A stretch of DNA of 64,000 bases from DATLLJ01 sp035537875 (GCA_035537875.1 DATLLJ010000049.1:17649-81648); one strand, 5' to 3'; numbered from the stretch's first letter, positions 52,975 to 62,164 are shown. Made by a program: numbers and translations. Notes: generated by a model from the letters alone, not told the origin.

Positions 52975-54198
52975 CTATGGCGTGCGGCGCGGCCAGATCA
53001 CGCCCTGGTTCCGCGGCACGGCTCCAATGCCCTTGTAGACAAACTTCTGCAGACGTTTGCCTTCGTAGGTCTCGGTCGTGTAGACGTTGCCCTTCGAATC
53101 GACGGCGATGCTGTGCACGCCGAAAAACTGCCCAGGCTGGCGGCCGCCGTCGCCGAAGGCCGTCAGCTCCTCCAGCGTATCCCGCCGCAGGATGTGGACC
53201 CTCATGTTACGGCCATCCGCCAGATACAAGTACGTCTGCTGCGGATCCCTCGAGAACGCGATATCCCAGACCGACCCCTCGCCGAGGCTCCGTCTCGCGA
53301 TGAACTGCTCCTTCACGAACGTCCCGTCCTTGCGGAACACCTGGATCCGGTCGTTCACCCGATCGCACACGTAGATGAGGCCGTCGTTCGACAACTCGGC
53401 GCAGTGCACCGGGTTGCGAAACTGCTGCGCCGGCGTCGCATCCGGGTTGTAGGGTCCGAGGTCGCGATCGTCCGGCCGATTCCCGTACGCGCCCCAGTAC
53501 CGCTTCATCTTGCCGGAATCCACGTCGAGCACGGCCACGCGCTTGTTCAAATACCCGTCCGAGATGTAGGCCTCGTTGGCCGACGCGTCGATCGTGATCT
53601 TGGCCACCCGGCCGAAGTTGCTTGGATCGTGGCTGTCGCCCGGATACGTCGAGATGCCTTCGGCGTTGGCGGGACCCTTGTGGACGTTCTGCCTCCCGTA
53701 CTGCGCAAGGAACTTCCCGTCCTGCGTGAACTTGAGGATGTGCGAGTCGCCGGCGCCGTTGCCGCCAATCCAGACGTTGCCCTTGTGATCGATGGTGATG
53801 CCGTGGTTGGACTGCGGCCACTCGTAGCCCTGGCCGGGGCCTCCCCAGTGGCGGAGCAGATTGCCTTCGGCGTCGAATTCGAGGACGGGCGGCGCGCCGG
53901 CGCAGCATTCGCCGGTCGGCGGGGTGAGCTCGGCCCCGCGCTCGTTGTTGTTCAACGTCGCCGAGCTGCGATGGATGATCCAGACGTGGTCCTGGGGATC
54001 GACGAAGACGCCGATGGTGGATCCGAGCAGCCAGTGGTTCGGGAGCGGCTTCGGCCACAGCGGATCGACCTCGAACATCGGTGCCTGCACGGTACCGCCC
54101 TGCGCGCTGGCCGCCTGCTCCAGCCGCGCGTGCAGGGCGATGAGCGTCCCGAGCACGAGGACGAAGGTCATCGCCACGAACAGGTTCCGCTTCCTCAT
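52975..54198 (-). CDS. Secreted NHL-repeat propeller protein
   Basis: The 407-aa product has a signal peptide or anchor (NLFVAMTFVLVLGTLIALHA). Six-bladed NHL/SMP-type repeats follow: GVFVDPQDHVWIIHRSS, HGITIDHKGNVWIGGNG, DSHILKFTQDGKFLAQYG, AKITIDASANEAYISDGYLN, KRVAVLDVDSGKMKRYWGAY, CAELSNDGLIYVCDRVNDRI, VFRKDGTFVKEQF and SIAVDSKGNVYTTETYEGKR. NHL propellers serve as ligand-binding or hydrolytic scaffolds (peptidylglycine lyase, lactonases). A pair of Cys (ECCAG) is at about residue 97. The start overlaps the HupE-like stop (ATGA), so the two form an operon. The longer upstream frame is a shadow of the HupE gene. Confidence 0.85.
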   Translation of the reverse strand: MRKRNLFVAMTFVLVLGTLIALHARLEQAASAQGGTVQAPMFEVDPLWPKPLPNHWLLGSTIGVFVDPQDHVWIIHRSSATLNNNERGAELTPPTGECCAGAPPVLEFDAEGNLLRHWGGPGQGYEWPQSNHGITIDHKGNVWIGGNGAGDSHILKFTQDGKFLAQYGRQNVHKGPANAEGISTYPGDSHDPSNFGRVAKITIDASANEAYISDGYLNKRVAVLDVDSGKMKRYWGAYGNRPDDRDLGPYNPDATPAQQFRNPVHCAELSNDGLIYVCDRVNDRIQVFRKDGTFVKEQFIARRSLGEGSVWDIAFSRDPQQTYLYLADGRNMRVHILRRDTLEELTAFGDGGRQPGQFFGVHSIAVDSKGNVYTTETYEGKRLQKFVYKGIGAVPRNQGVIWPRRTP

Positions 54199-55580
54199 AT
54201 GCCTCCCTCGACTTCCCTCTTGTAAGCGGTATCCGGCTTCATCCGCATCAGAACGCGCGCCAGCCACCACACGGCCGCCACCGCCACCAGGACCATCACC
54301 CACCGCACGACGCCGGCAAGCGTGCCGGGGTCCACGGTGGGCCACGAGAACTGCAGCAACTGTTCGCCGCGCGCGGTCATCCAGTGCCATCCCGTGTGCG
54401 CCACGATGGCCGACACGATGATCGTGCCCATGCGTTCGTCCACCCGCCTGAACAGGATCGCCAGCGCCGGGACTGCAATCGCGAGGACGAGCAGCTGGCC
54501 GAGTTCGACGCCGACGTTGAAGGCCAGGAGCGACGTGAGGAGGTGCGACCCGGCGAACTGGAGCGTCTCCCGCAGCGCGAACGAGAACCCGAATCCGTGT
54601 ACGAGGCCGAACCCGAACGTGATCAGCCACCGTCGTCCTACTCGCGCGCCGACGATGTTCTCGAGTGCCATGTAGACAATCGAAGAGGCGATGAGCGTTT
54701 CGACCAGCGGCGGAAACCACAGGGCCGACGGCGCCAGATCGTAGGCCGATGCGACGAGCGTCACCGAATGCGCCACGGTGAACGCGGTCACGACGGCCAC
54801 GAGAATGCGGACGCGGCGAAGGGGAATGACGAGACACAGGAGGAACAGGAGGTGATCGGCGCCGCTGAGGATGTGCTCGAATCCGAGCCTCACGAACCCC
54901 GTCGCTGCCTGAATCCACGTGGGATCGAGGTGCACGATGCCGGGATCGCCGTGCATCTCGAACGCGCGCACGACGCCGTCCGGTCTGACCAGGCGCAGCG
55001 CGGTCGTCGTGCGCAACCCGAGCCGCTCCAGGCCGGGACGAATCGCGAAACGCGCGGTCTCGGAGCGGATCGGGTACTCGATGAGCGCGTCGAGCACCCC
55101 CTGGTTCCAATAGAGCTCGGTCCCGGGATCGAGCGGAGGACCGGTCACATGCGCCAGCGCGCCGTCGTAGGTCTGAAACGAGGTGTCGGACGGGAGGGAG
55201 ACGAGCACGGCGGCAATCTGCGAGGGATACAAGCGCTCGCCGCCCTCGTAAAGCTCGAGCTCCTGCGCAATCCAGGTGGTGGCAGCGCCGCGGAGCGCAT
55301 CTTCCGCGCGAGTGAGGTCGAGGTAGCCGGCGCCGCGCGTCGGCACGTCGACATCCCGCAGTGCGGCCAGGGGCACACGTACCAGCAGGCGCAGGCGCCG
55401 CGGCTCGGGCTTGACGAACGCCTGCACGACGATATCGTTCGGCACGTCGTGGGCGAGCGCCGCCGACGCCGTCAACATGAGCACCGCCGTCACAGCGACG
55501 AGGTGTCGCGGCACGGTGCGGATTCTACACCCGTTGACCCGGACGTGCGGGCTTGCGACCGTCGGGGGCGACAGGGTCAT
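54195..55580 (-). CDS. HupE/UreJ-family membrane protein with N-terminal exported domain
   Basis: The 461-aa product has a signal peptide (HLVAVTAVLMLTASAALAHD), an extracytoplasmic beta domain (about 45-230) and then seven or so membrane helices: FVRLGFEHILSGADHLLFLL, CLVIPLRRVRILVAVVTAFT, VAHSVTLVASAYDL, WFPPLVETLIASSIVYMALE, WLITFGFGLVHGFGFSFALR, LLAFNVGVELGQLLVLAIAV. GxDHxLF and the His in AHS and VHGFGFS are the HupE/UreJ_2 marks; the family is linked to Ni or Co uptake and to undefined transport. The start could also be GTG 55514, which removes 22 residues and suits the signal peptide better. Ends inside the NHL start. Confidence 0.85.
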   Translation of the reverse strand: MTLSPPTVASPHVRVNGCRIRTVPRHLVAVTAVLMLTASAALAHDVPNDIVVQAFVKPEPRRLRLLVRVPLAALRDVDVPTRGAGYLDLTRAEDALRGAATTWIAQELELYEGGERLYPSQIAAVLVSLPSDTSFQTYDGALAHVTGPPLDPGTELYWNQGVLDALIEYPIRSETARFAIRPGLERLGLRTTTALRLVRPDGVVRAFEMHGDPGIVHLDPTWIQAATGFVRLGFEHILSGADHLLFLLCLVIPLRRVRILVAVVTAFTVAHSVTLVASAYDLAPSALWFPPLVETLIASSIVYMALENIVGARVGRRWLITFGFGLVHGFGFSFALRETLQFAGSHLLTSLLAFNVGVELGQLLVLAIAVPALAILFRRVDERMGTIIVSAIVAHTGWHWMTARGEQLLQFSWPTVDPGTLAGVVRWVMVLVAVAAVWWLARVLMRMKPDTAYKREVEGGI

Positions 55581-55592
55581 GTGGGATCGACA

Positions 55593-58181
55593 TTACGCGA
55601 TCAGTCCGTCGAGCAGCACGATATCCATCTCCTCCTCCGCGACGGCGGCGAACAGCGTCTGGCTGTCGGGCGACCAGCAGATGCTGCGTTCGATGAACGT
55701 CCTCCGATCACCGAAATCGGTCAACGGCGTCATCGACCCGCCCGTGGTCGGCAGCCTCCACAGATTGGTCGCCACGCCGTCGACCAGCGCGGTTGCCAGC
55801 CACCGGCCGTCCGGAGACAGGGAGACGTTGAAACCCGCTCTCACATGGCCCGACAACCGATCCTGGGGAACGCGAAGCAGCAACTCGGAAGGCGCGTGCT
55901 CGGGCTGCGCGCGACGAAGCTCCGCGTACCCCGGTCCGGACCACAGGCCCAGGATGTCCGCTCGCGCGCGTGTCGTGAAGTACAGCGTCGAACCGTCCAG
56001 AGAGATCTCGGGCAGCACGCCCGCGTCTTCCTCCCGCACAAAGACTGCCGGGCCTCCGTCGACAGGCACCTTCTCGAGTGCCTTGACCCCATCTCCCACG
56101 CGGCTGTTGTACAGCCAGCTGCCGTCGCCCGACCAGCACGGCCCCCACGCGCGGGCGACGAATCGGCGCCCGCTGCCGTCTGGACGCACTATCCACAGCT
56201 TCGGGCGGCCCTCCTCGGTCGTCAGGAAGGCGATCAGATCCCCGCGTGGCGACCACTTCACGACGCCGATGGCGACATCTGGATTGGTCTCGAATGTAAT
56301 CTGACGGGCGCTCGATCCGTCCACGCTGGCAATCCAGAGATTCGCGTGGCCTCCGCTGTCGGAGATGTACACGACTTCCTTGCCGTTCGGACTGACCGAC
56401 GGGGTTTGCACGTGACCGGTCTGCCGTGTGACCCGAGCCCCGTTCCGCGTGTTTTCGGCCGGCGATCCGTCAGCAGGAAAGCTCCAGATATCCGAGCGGC
56501 TCCTGACGCGAATCGCGACCAGCCGGCCGTTCGAGTGGGCATCGGGCTCGTAGTACGACGCATCCCCGAAGGTGAGCTGCCGGTCGAGGCTGCCGTCGCG
56601 CCGGATCACCCGCAGGTTGGTGACGGGTGGATAGAGCAGCGTGCTTCCTCGAGACGATCCGTAGACGATACCTGACCCATCGGGCAGCCACGCGAGTCCC
56701 GTCAGCGTAACTCCCTGAATCACATCCTGCCGCCGGGGATCGCCGGGCGTGGCGATCTCGATGGCTTCGTCGAATCCGGAATGGCTCGAGCGTCTGAACG
56801 CGAGCCGTTGGCCGTCGGGCGACCATCGCAGGAACGTATACGTGAATCCGACAGGCAGAAGCGCCACCTCCTCGCGGGCCGACCCGTCGCGCGCCATCGT
56901 CACCAGGGCCAGACGCTCGCCGGAGACCTGCAACAGCGCGATGCGCCGGCCATCGGGGCTGACGTCGGCGCCGCCGATGGCCGGTGTGACTGGCCGCGGC
57001 CAGCCGCCCAGGGCGCCAATCTCCCAGATCGCTCCTTGCTCGGCACCGTCGGATGGCGGCGTGTAGTACAGGAGCGTGTTCGAATCGGGCGCCCACCGCG
57101 GGTGCAGATGATCGACGTCGTCCCGTGTCAGCTGCAGTGCTGCGCCGCCCGCCAACAGCCGGATCCAGATCTGCCGCCGGCCGCCGGCCATCGCGACAAA
57201 CGCGATCGTCTTGCCGTCGGGCGAAATCGCCGGAGCTTCCTTCGCATCCGGGGAGTCCGTAAGACGCCTGAACTCGACGTCGCGCGCTTGCACCGCGGGC
57301 GTCGGGCTCGTGGCGAGCCCGCCGGTCCATGCGGGTGCGTCGTCGAGATAAAGCGCCGCGTCGGCGATGTCTCGGACGCGGCGCTTCACATCCTTTTCCA
57401 GGCAGCGCCGCAGCAATCGGATAACCGGGGCCGGAATCTCTGCGGGCAGTATCGACCACTCGGGTTCCTGCTGGAGCACCGCGGCGATGATGTCCGGCAG
57501 CGTCGGTCCGTCGAACGGCGCCCGACGCGTGAGCATCTCGAACAGCACGCAGCCGAATGCCCAGATGTCTGCGCGCTTGTCCACGGGAAGGCCACGCGCC
57601 TGCTCCGGGCTCAGATACGCCGCCGTGCCGAGGACGGTGCCCGCCAGTGTGCCTCCGCTCATTGTCGGGGACCGCGACAGATCGACGGCGGGCCCGTCGT
57701 CCGCGATGGCCTTCGCCAGCCCGAAGTCCAGCACCTTCAGCTGGCCGTCACTCGTGAAGGCAATGTTGGCTGGCTTCAGATCCCTGTGGACGATCCCTTT
57801 TTCGTGTGCGACCTGGAGCGCCTCGATCAGCTGACGTGCAACGTGCAGCGCCTCGTCGAACGCCAGCGGCCCGGTGGCGAGCCGCTGCTCAAGCGTGCCG
57901 CCGTCAACGAGTTCGAGAACGATGAAATGAGATCCGTGCCAGTCCTCCAGACCGTAGACAGTGGCGATGTGCGGATGATTGAGCGAAGCGAGGATCTGCG
58001 CTTCCCGACGGAAGCGCGCGAGCCGCTCGGTATCGTCGGTGACCGCCTCCGGGAGGACCTTGATGGCAACGTCGCGGCCGAGCTTCGTGTCGCGGGCGCG
58101 GTATACCTGGCCCATCCCGCCCGCGCCGATGAGCGTGAGCGTCTCGTACGTGCCAAGGCGGGTACCGGAGGACAGCTGCAT
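55593..58181 (-). CDS. PD40 kinase 3: Ser/Thr kinase-propeller fusion without an obvious membrane segment
   Basis: The 862-aa product has a kinase domain (about 10-270): GAGGMGQVYRARD, VAIKVLPE, IVHRDLKPANIAF, LDFGLAKAI, GTAAYLSPEQARG. Unlike kinases 1 and 2, the join to the PD40 propeller (WTGGLATSPTPAVQARDVEF to ISPDGKTIAFVAMAG) is short and polar, and I find no hydrophobic helix. Blades continue with HPRWAPDSNTLLYYTP, VSPDGRRIALLQVS, RWSPDGQRLAFRRS, VSPNGKEVVYISDS and WSPRGDLIAFLTTE. So the propeller is probably cytoplasmic and would sense an internal ligand or act as a docking platform. The gene ends 12 bp after the HupE gene start on the same strand, upstream of it. Confidence 0.88.
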   Translation of the reverse strand: MQLSSGTRLGTYETLTLIGAGGMGQVYRARDTKLGRDVAIKVLPEAVTDDTERLARFRREAQILASLNHPHIATVYGLEDWHGSHFIVLELVDGGTLEQRLATGPLAFDEALHVARQLIEALQVAHEKGIVHRDLKPANIAFTSDGQLKVLDFGLAKAIADDGPAVDLSRSPTMSGGTLAGTVLGTAAYLSPEQARGLPVDKRADIWAFGCVLFEMLTRRAPFDGPTLPDIIAAVLQQEPEWSILPAEIPAPVIRLLRRCLEKDVKRRVRDIADAALYLDDAPAWTGGLATSPTPAVQARDVEFRRLTDSPDAKEAPAISPDGKTIAFVAMAGGRRQIWIRLLAGGAALQLTRDDVDHLHPRWAPDSNTLLYYTPPSDGAEQGAIWEIGALGGWPRPVTPAIGGADVSPDGRRIALLQVSGERLALVTMARDGSAREEVALLPVGFTYTFLRWSPDGQRLAFRRSSHSGFDEAIEIATPGDPRRQDVIQGVTLTGLAWLPDGSGIVYGSSRGSTLLYPPVTNLRVIRRDGSLDRQLTFGDASYYEPDAHSNGRLVAIRVRSRSDIWSFPADGSPAENTRNGARVTRQTGHVQTPSVSPNGKEVVYISDSGGHANLWIASVDGSSARQITFETNPDVAIGVVKWSPRGDLIAFLTTEEGRPKLWIVRPDGSGRRFVARAWGPCWSGDGSWLYNSRVGDGVKALEKVPVDGGPAVFVREEDAGVLPEISLDGSTLYFTTRARADILGLWSGPGYAELRRAQPEHAPSELLLRVPQDRLSGHVRAGFNVSLSPDGRWLATALVDGVATNLWRLPTTGGSMTPLTDFGDRRTFIERSICWSPDSQTLFAAVAEEEMDIVLLDGLIA

Positions 58182-58244
58182 GCCGGCCAGGAACGAAAGG
58201 GATTCTAGATTGAGCGTAGATTCAGCTGCTGAAACGGTTGTCCG

Positions 58245-59507
58245 CTACGACCCCTTCTTGATCTCGACGAGCGCCACGCGGTTGACGCCGCTGCACGCCA
58301 GCACGAGGTTCCCGTCCGCGGTCGGCATCATGTTGCGGACGACGCCGCCGCCGGAGGGGATGGCCCAGGTCTGAAACTTCTCGGTCTTCGGATTGAAGCG
58401 AACCAGCGTGTTCGGCCTCACTGCCGACTCGCTGTACCAGATTTCGTCCTTGAGGGCGGTGATGCCGTAAGGCTGCGACCTCGGTCCGCCCGGCGACGCC
58501 CATTCGGTCGCCTTGCCGGTCTTCGGATCGAACCGGCCCAGGTAGCCGCGGGCGTAGTCCGTGTACCAAAGCACGTCGTCGCTCGTAATCGCGACGCGTC
58601 GCGGCCGCGTCTCGGCGTTCGGCAGCTTGTATTCCTTGATCGTCATCGTCGTCGGATCGATGCTGGCGATCTGATTGACGTTGAACTGTACGAACCAGGG
58701 CGTGCCCTTGGAATCGACGACCATGCCGTACGGATTCGTCCGCGGTGTCGGCGCCGTGGCCAGCGTGACCTCGCCGGTCTTGGGGATCAGGCGGCCGACC
58801 ATGTTGGCACCCTGCAGCGTGAACCACAGCGTTCCGTTCCTGTCGAAAATCGGTGTGTGCGGATCGCGCGCGGCCGCGTCCGGCATCGGGTACTCGGTGA
58901 CCTCGCCGGTCTTCGGATTCAGCTTGCCGACGAGCGCGGCCGAGTTACCCGTGTACCAGATGTTGCCGTCCGTGTCCGCCGTCAGGCCGTGCGGCCCTGA
59001 GCGCGCGGTCTTGAGCGGAAATTCCTTCATCGCGCCCGTCTTGGGATCGAGGTGGCCGATCACGTTCGCCCACTGGCCGGTCCACCAGATGGTGCCGTCC
59101 GGCGTGGCGAGCGGATCGTGCGGACGGGAGCCGAGCGACGGGACAACCCATTCCCTGATCGAAACGGCGACGTCGCCTGGAATGAGGACGGCCTGCGGCC
59201 GCGGCTTTTCAGGGAAGTTGGTCGCGAGGTATGTCGCGATCGTCGCGCGCTGGTCGGCCGGAAGCATGACCATCGTGCTGAACAGGCTTTCCCAACCCTC
59301 GCGTGTGTAGCCGCCCGAATTGACGATTTGGTTCGCCGCGTGACACTGGGTACACGTCGTCTGCACGAGGTCCCGACCCGGGCCATCCGGTAATTGTACC
59401 GGCTGACCGCCGCGGCCCTGGGTAAACGTCGGCACGGGCGAAAGAGCGGACAGCAACGAAAGAACTGCGGCCGACACGGTCGACGAAACGACTGACTGTC
59501 TCGACAT
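58245..59507 (-). CDS. Cytochrome c fused to streptogramin-lyase-like (Vgb) propeller
   Basis: The 420-aa product has a signal peptide (TVSAAVLSLLSALSPVPTFT). Residues about 35-100 are a small heme c domain: VQTTCTQCHAANQIVNSGGY with CTQCH, and a helix LPADQRATIATYLATNFPEK. From 115 a seven-bladed Vgb-like propeller: HDPLATPDGTIWWTGQWANV, IGHLDPKTGAMKEFPLKTA, HGLTADTDGNIWYTGNSAAL, VGKLNPKTGEVTEYPMPDA, NPYGMVVDSKGTPWFVQFNV, VAITSDDVLWYTDYARGY, YGITALKDEIWYSES. Vgb cleaves streptogramin B; family members are more often unknown. AGGGAGCACC precedes ATG 59507, deciding the start over Met residues upstream. Divergent from the lipoprotein gene. Confidence 0.86.
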   Translation of the reverse strand: MSRQSVVSSTVSAAVLSLLSALSPVPTFTQGRGGQPVQLPDGPGRDLVQTTCTQCHAANQIVNSGGYTREGWESLFSTMVMLPADQRATIATYLATNFPEKPRPQAVLIPGDVAVSIREWVVPSLGSRPHDPLATPDGTIWWTGQWANVIGHLDPKTGAMKEFPLKTARSGPHGLTADTDGNIWYTGNSAALVGKLNPKTGEVTEYPMPDAAARDPHTPIFDRNGTLWFTLQGANMVGRLIPKTGEVTLATAPTPRTNPYGMVVDSKGTPWFVQFNVNQIASIDPTTMTIKEYKLPNAETRPRRVAITSDDVLWYTDYARGYLGRFDPKTGKATEWASPGGPRSQPYGITALKDEIWYSESAVRPNTLVRFNPKTEKFQTWAIPSGGGVVRNMMPTADGNLVLACSGVNRVALVEIKKGS

Positions 59508-59672
59508 GGTGCTCCCTGCGCTAGCCTTTGACATCGCTGGTACCGTTTCGAGGATTATCATACGATCGTCGCACGGACCCCCGCGATTTCGGGACCGATT
59601 GTCGCGCCAGCTCGAGGCGCGATCAAAGAAGAATTGTAAGATGCTGGAGGCGTTCCTCAGCGGGGACTCACG

Positions 59673-60254
59673 ATGAAACAGGCGTGTGCGCTCTTCCTTC
59701 TGCTCGCGTTGGTCGCGTGCGGCGACGACCAGGAGACGACGACTTCTCCGTCGCTGGCCGCGCCGCCAACCTTCCAGGGGCAATACGCCGGCAGTTACGT
59801 CGTCACCGGATGTACCGACACGAATCCCGGGTTCTGCCAGAGCCTGGGCCTCGACGCCGCCAACATCACGCTTCCGTTTGCGCTGGCGGTGAACCAGAGC
59901 CAGACTGCCGTCACCGGAACGATCACCCTCGGAGCCACCACGCTCATTTCGTTGAGCTCGACGAGCGCGATGGTCTCCGGTACGTTCCTGGGCGTCGCGC
60001 AGACGTCAGGGCATCTCACGGGCACGGCCACGATGGACCGTCCGGTTCCTTTCTGCGCCACCGCGCCGGTGAGTCCGAGCCTGCCGGGCGGCGGCGGATT
60101 CATGATCTGCGGCACGACGGTGGCACTCACCCAGTGGGATACGACTATTGCTGGAAACAATTTGAGCGGCTCCTTCACGCTGGCGTTCACAGCCACGTCC
60201 CCGATAGCCTCGGCAACAGCGAGCGCGAGTCTTCTCCAGGTGAGCCGGCAGTAA
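59673..60254 (+). CDS. Lipoprotein, divergent from the heme-Vgb gene
   Basis: The 193-aa product has a lipoprotein signal (MKQACALFLLLALVACGDDQ, lipobox LVAC). The mature part is rich in Thr, Ser and Gly and built of short strands: FQGQYAGSYVVTGCTD, ITLPFALAVNQSQTAVTGTI, TLGATTLISLSSTSAMVSGT, FLGVAQTSGHLTGTATMD, VALTQWDTTIAGNNLSGSFT and LAFTATS, typical of the lipocalin-like small beta-barrel lipoproteins of this lineage, like that at 5616. Four Cys could form disulfides. No known role. A GGGGACTCACG stretch precedes the ATG. Confidence 0.75.
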   Translation: MKQACALFLLLALVACGDDQETTTSPSLAAPPTFQGQYAGSYVVTGCTDTNPGFCQSLGLDAANITLPFALAVNQSQTAVTGTITLGATTLISLSSTSAMVSGTFLGVAQTSGHLTGTATMDRPVPFCATAPVSPSLPGGGGFMICGTTVALTQWDTTIAGNNLSGSFTLAFTATSPIASATASASLLQVSRQ

Positions 60255-60278
60255 CGTTACACCCGCGCGAGGCTCGTT

Positions 60279-60395
60279 CAGTCGACCGGCAGATTCATCC
60301 GCTGCAGCAGCGCGTCCCAGCGTGGGTCGTCGTGCAGGTCGTCGTAGAGCGGATCGCGCTTGATGAAGTTCGGCCTTAATGCGGAGTATCCTCTC
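60279..60395 (-). pseudogene. C-terminal tail of a kinase/TPR protein
   Basis: The reverse strand reads GYSALRPNFIKRDPLYDDLH and DDPRWDALLQRMNLPVD followed by TGA. This is the usual last TPR helix of acidobacterial Ser/Thr kinase-TPR or adenylate-cyclase-TPR proteins (W.K.DPLYDDLR.DPRF..LL.R.N.P). All of the rest is missing. Its truncated end falls inside the short direct repeat at 60371-60397. Confidence 0.65.
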
Positions 60396-60397
60396 TT
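60371..60397 (+). repeat. Left copy of a ~27-bp direct repeat flanking the glycosyltransferase
   Basis: This copy (CGGCCTTAATGCGGAGTATC and the next seven bases) matches 62055-62081 in 22 of 27 positions, same orientation. The two copies bracket the AT-richer glycosyltransferase gene. Confidence 0.5.
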
Positions 60398-60436
60398 TGC
60401 CGATGCTTGTGATGATGAACGTGGGGCGTTCTAAGA

Positions 60437-61573
60437 ATGAAAATAGCCTACGTCACTACTTATGACTCGTCCAATGTACATGCGTGGTCCGGGACCGGCA
60501 GCTATATCCTGCAAACGCTCCGAGATAGTGGTTTCAACACTGAAACGGTTGGCAATCTGTATGAACCGACTTCTTACGTAATCAAGGGAAAGAGTCTCCT
60601 GTACCGGACGTTACACAAAAACTATCTGCCAGATCGCGAGCCAATTATCTTAAGAAGTTACGCTACGCAGGTAGGAAAGGCCCTCGTCCAGCTTGAACAT
60701 GACAGCGTGTTTAGCCCAGGAACGATTCCAATTGCGTACTTGCGAAATGAGAAGCCCGTCGCATTTTGGACAGATTGCACCTTCGCTGGGATGATCGACT
60801 TCTTTCCACATTTCAGCAATCTTTGCGCCGAAAGCATCAAGAACGGCAACAAGATGGAGCAGCGAGCGTTATCGCGTTGTCACCTGGCCATCTACAGTTC
60901 CGAGTGGGCTGCAGAGAGTGCGGTGCGCAACTATGATGTCGATCCGGCAAAGGTGCATGTGGTGCCGTTCGGCGCGAATGTCCACTCCGACAGAAGCATG
61001 CGTGATATCGAGGAGTTCTTGGAGAAGAAGAGTACAGACATTTGTCGACTGCTCTTTCTCGGAGTGGATTGGCATCGGAAAGGCGGAGATGTCGCCCTGG
61101 CAGTTGCCGAACTCCTCAATCAAAGAGGAATAAGGACAGAATTGGAGATTGTTGGGTGTGATCCCCCCAGGGGTTTACCGGCCTTTGCAAAATGCCACGG
61201 TTTCATATCAAAGAAGACAGAAGAAGGCAGGAATCGTTTGAGTGAATTGATGGCCGGATCGCATTTCCTGATTCTTCCGTCGAGGGCTGAGTGCTATGGC
61301 ATCGTATTCGCCGAAGCAAGTTCGTTCGGGCTTCCCTCTCTGGCGACCAGAGTGGGAGGGATTCCCACAGCCATCCACGACGGTGAGAATGGACAGACAT
61401 TCCCGATCGATGAGGGGCCAGTGAAGTACTGCGACTATATTGAGACGGTGCTGTCCTCACAGCAGGGATACCGAGCTTTGGCCCGCTCTTCCTTCAACGA
61501 GTACTCGACGAGACTGAATTGGTCTTCCGCTGGTAAGAGGGTGCGCGACCTCATACTGGAATTCTGCGCGTGA
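60437..61573 (+). CDS. GT4-type glycosyltransferase, compositionally atypical
   Basis: The 378-aa product is a GT-B glycosyltransferase of family 4: MKIAYVTTYDSSNVHAWSGT and SYILQTLRDSGFN at the acceptor side, VHVVPFGANV linking the domains, LLFLGVDWHRKGGDVALAVA in the donor domain, and HFLILPSRAECYGIVFAEAS plus GIPTAIHDGENGQTFPIDEG with the E-x7-E sugar-nucleotide motif. It would transfer a sugar from a nucleotide donor in surface polysaccharide synthesis. The gene is visibly AT-richer than its neighbours, carries many AT-ending codons and stands with no other polysaccharide genes, which suggests transfer. No ribosome site of note. Confidence 0.85.
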   Translation: MKIAYVTTYDSSNVHAWSGTGSYILQTLRDSGFNTETVGNLYEPTSYVIKGKSLLYRTLHKNYLPDREPIILRSYATQVGKALVQLEHDSVFSPGTIPIAYLRNEKPVAFWTDCTFAGMIDFFPHFSNLCAESIKNGNKMEQRALSRCHLAIYSSEWAAESAVRNYDVDPAKVHVVPFGANVHSDRSMRDIEEFLEKKSTDICRLLFLGVDWHRKGGDVALAVAELLNQRGIRTELEIVGCDPPRGLPAFAKCHGFISKKTEEGRNRLSELMAGSHFLILPSRAECYGIVFAEASSFGLPSLATRVGGIPTAIHDGENGQTFPIDEGPVKYCDYIETVLSSQQGYRALARSSFNEYSTRLNWSSAGKRVRDLILEFCA

Positions 61574-62137
61574 CCACGGCATTGCGAGATGTTTCGTCGG
61601 GCTCTGGGTTGCCTGGGGAGTAGCTCTGGGTGAGGCGAAGCGAGCTTCTGCCGGAGTTGTCCCAGCTGCGTGTCACGCTGAGGGTCCCCGGTCGCGCGAC
61701 GTTTCGAGCGAGCAAAGTCGCCGGCCGCGAGCCGGGATCGTGTGATGGGAGAACGAAGGTCGTTCAGACTGAGACTCCTTCACCTCCTGCGAACTCCGTC
61801 GAGACGGCAGGCCGCGCAGAGCCCATCGACAAGCATCGCGAATCGCGCCGCCAAATTATTGGCGCGCTGGCTTTTGGTGCCAGCATCACGTCCAGATTCG
61901 TGGGAAGTGGCCACGGGTTGCATCGACGACTCAGGTGTGGCTGGCGTGGACGCGTTCTTGCGTAGCCTCGAGCGCGATCCGCGCGCGCAAGCGTTGTCTG
62001 TCGAAGAAGGCAGGGGTTCTGATAAGGAATCTTCGGTAAACTCGTCAGCTAGGACGGCCCTAATGCGGACCATCCCCCTTATACTCTTTCTCTATCCCCT
62101 CTTGATCCGCATATAGTTTTCACTTACGGAACGAATG
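61574..62137. other. 560-bp gap without a recognisable gene
   Basis: Several short open frames exist on both strands but none resembles a protein. The last part (62079-62118) is AT-rich with TATACT and CATATAG, plausible promoter elements for the giant repeat protein. The right copy of the direct repeat is at 62055. Confidence 0.4.
62055..62081 (+). repeat. Right copy of the ~27-bp direct repeat
   Basis: CGGCCCTAATGCGGACCATC and the next seven bases match the left copy at 60371-60397 in 22 of 27 positions. Confidence 0.5.
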
Positions 62138-62164
62138 ATGATCCGACATAGGAGAAAGAACAGG

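Noticed and set aside
52975..55110. 711-aa reading frame covering the NHL gene and part of the HupE gene
   Set aside because: The first 304 residues are a frame shadow of HupE; the signal peptide sets the NHL start at 54198.
61630..62110. Open frames of about 100-125 aa in the gap before the giant repeat protein
   Set aside because: Arg/Ser-rich translations on both strands without a ribosome site or any resemblance to proteins.
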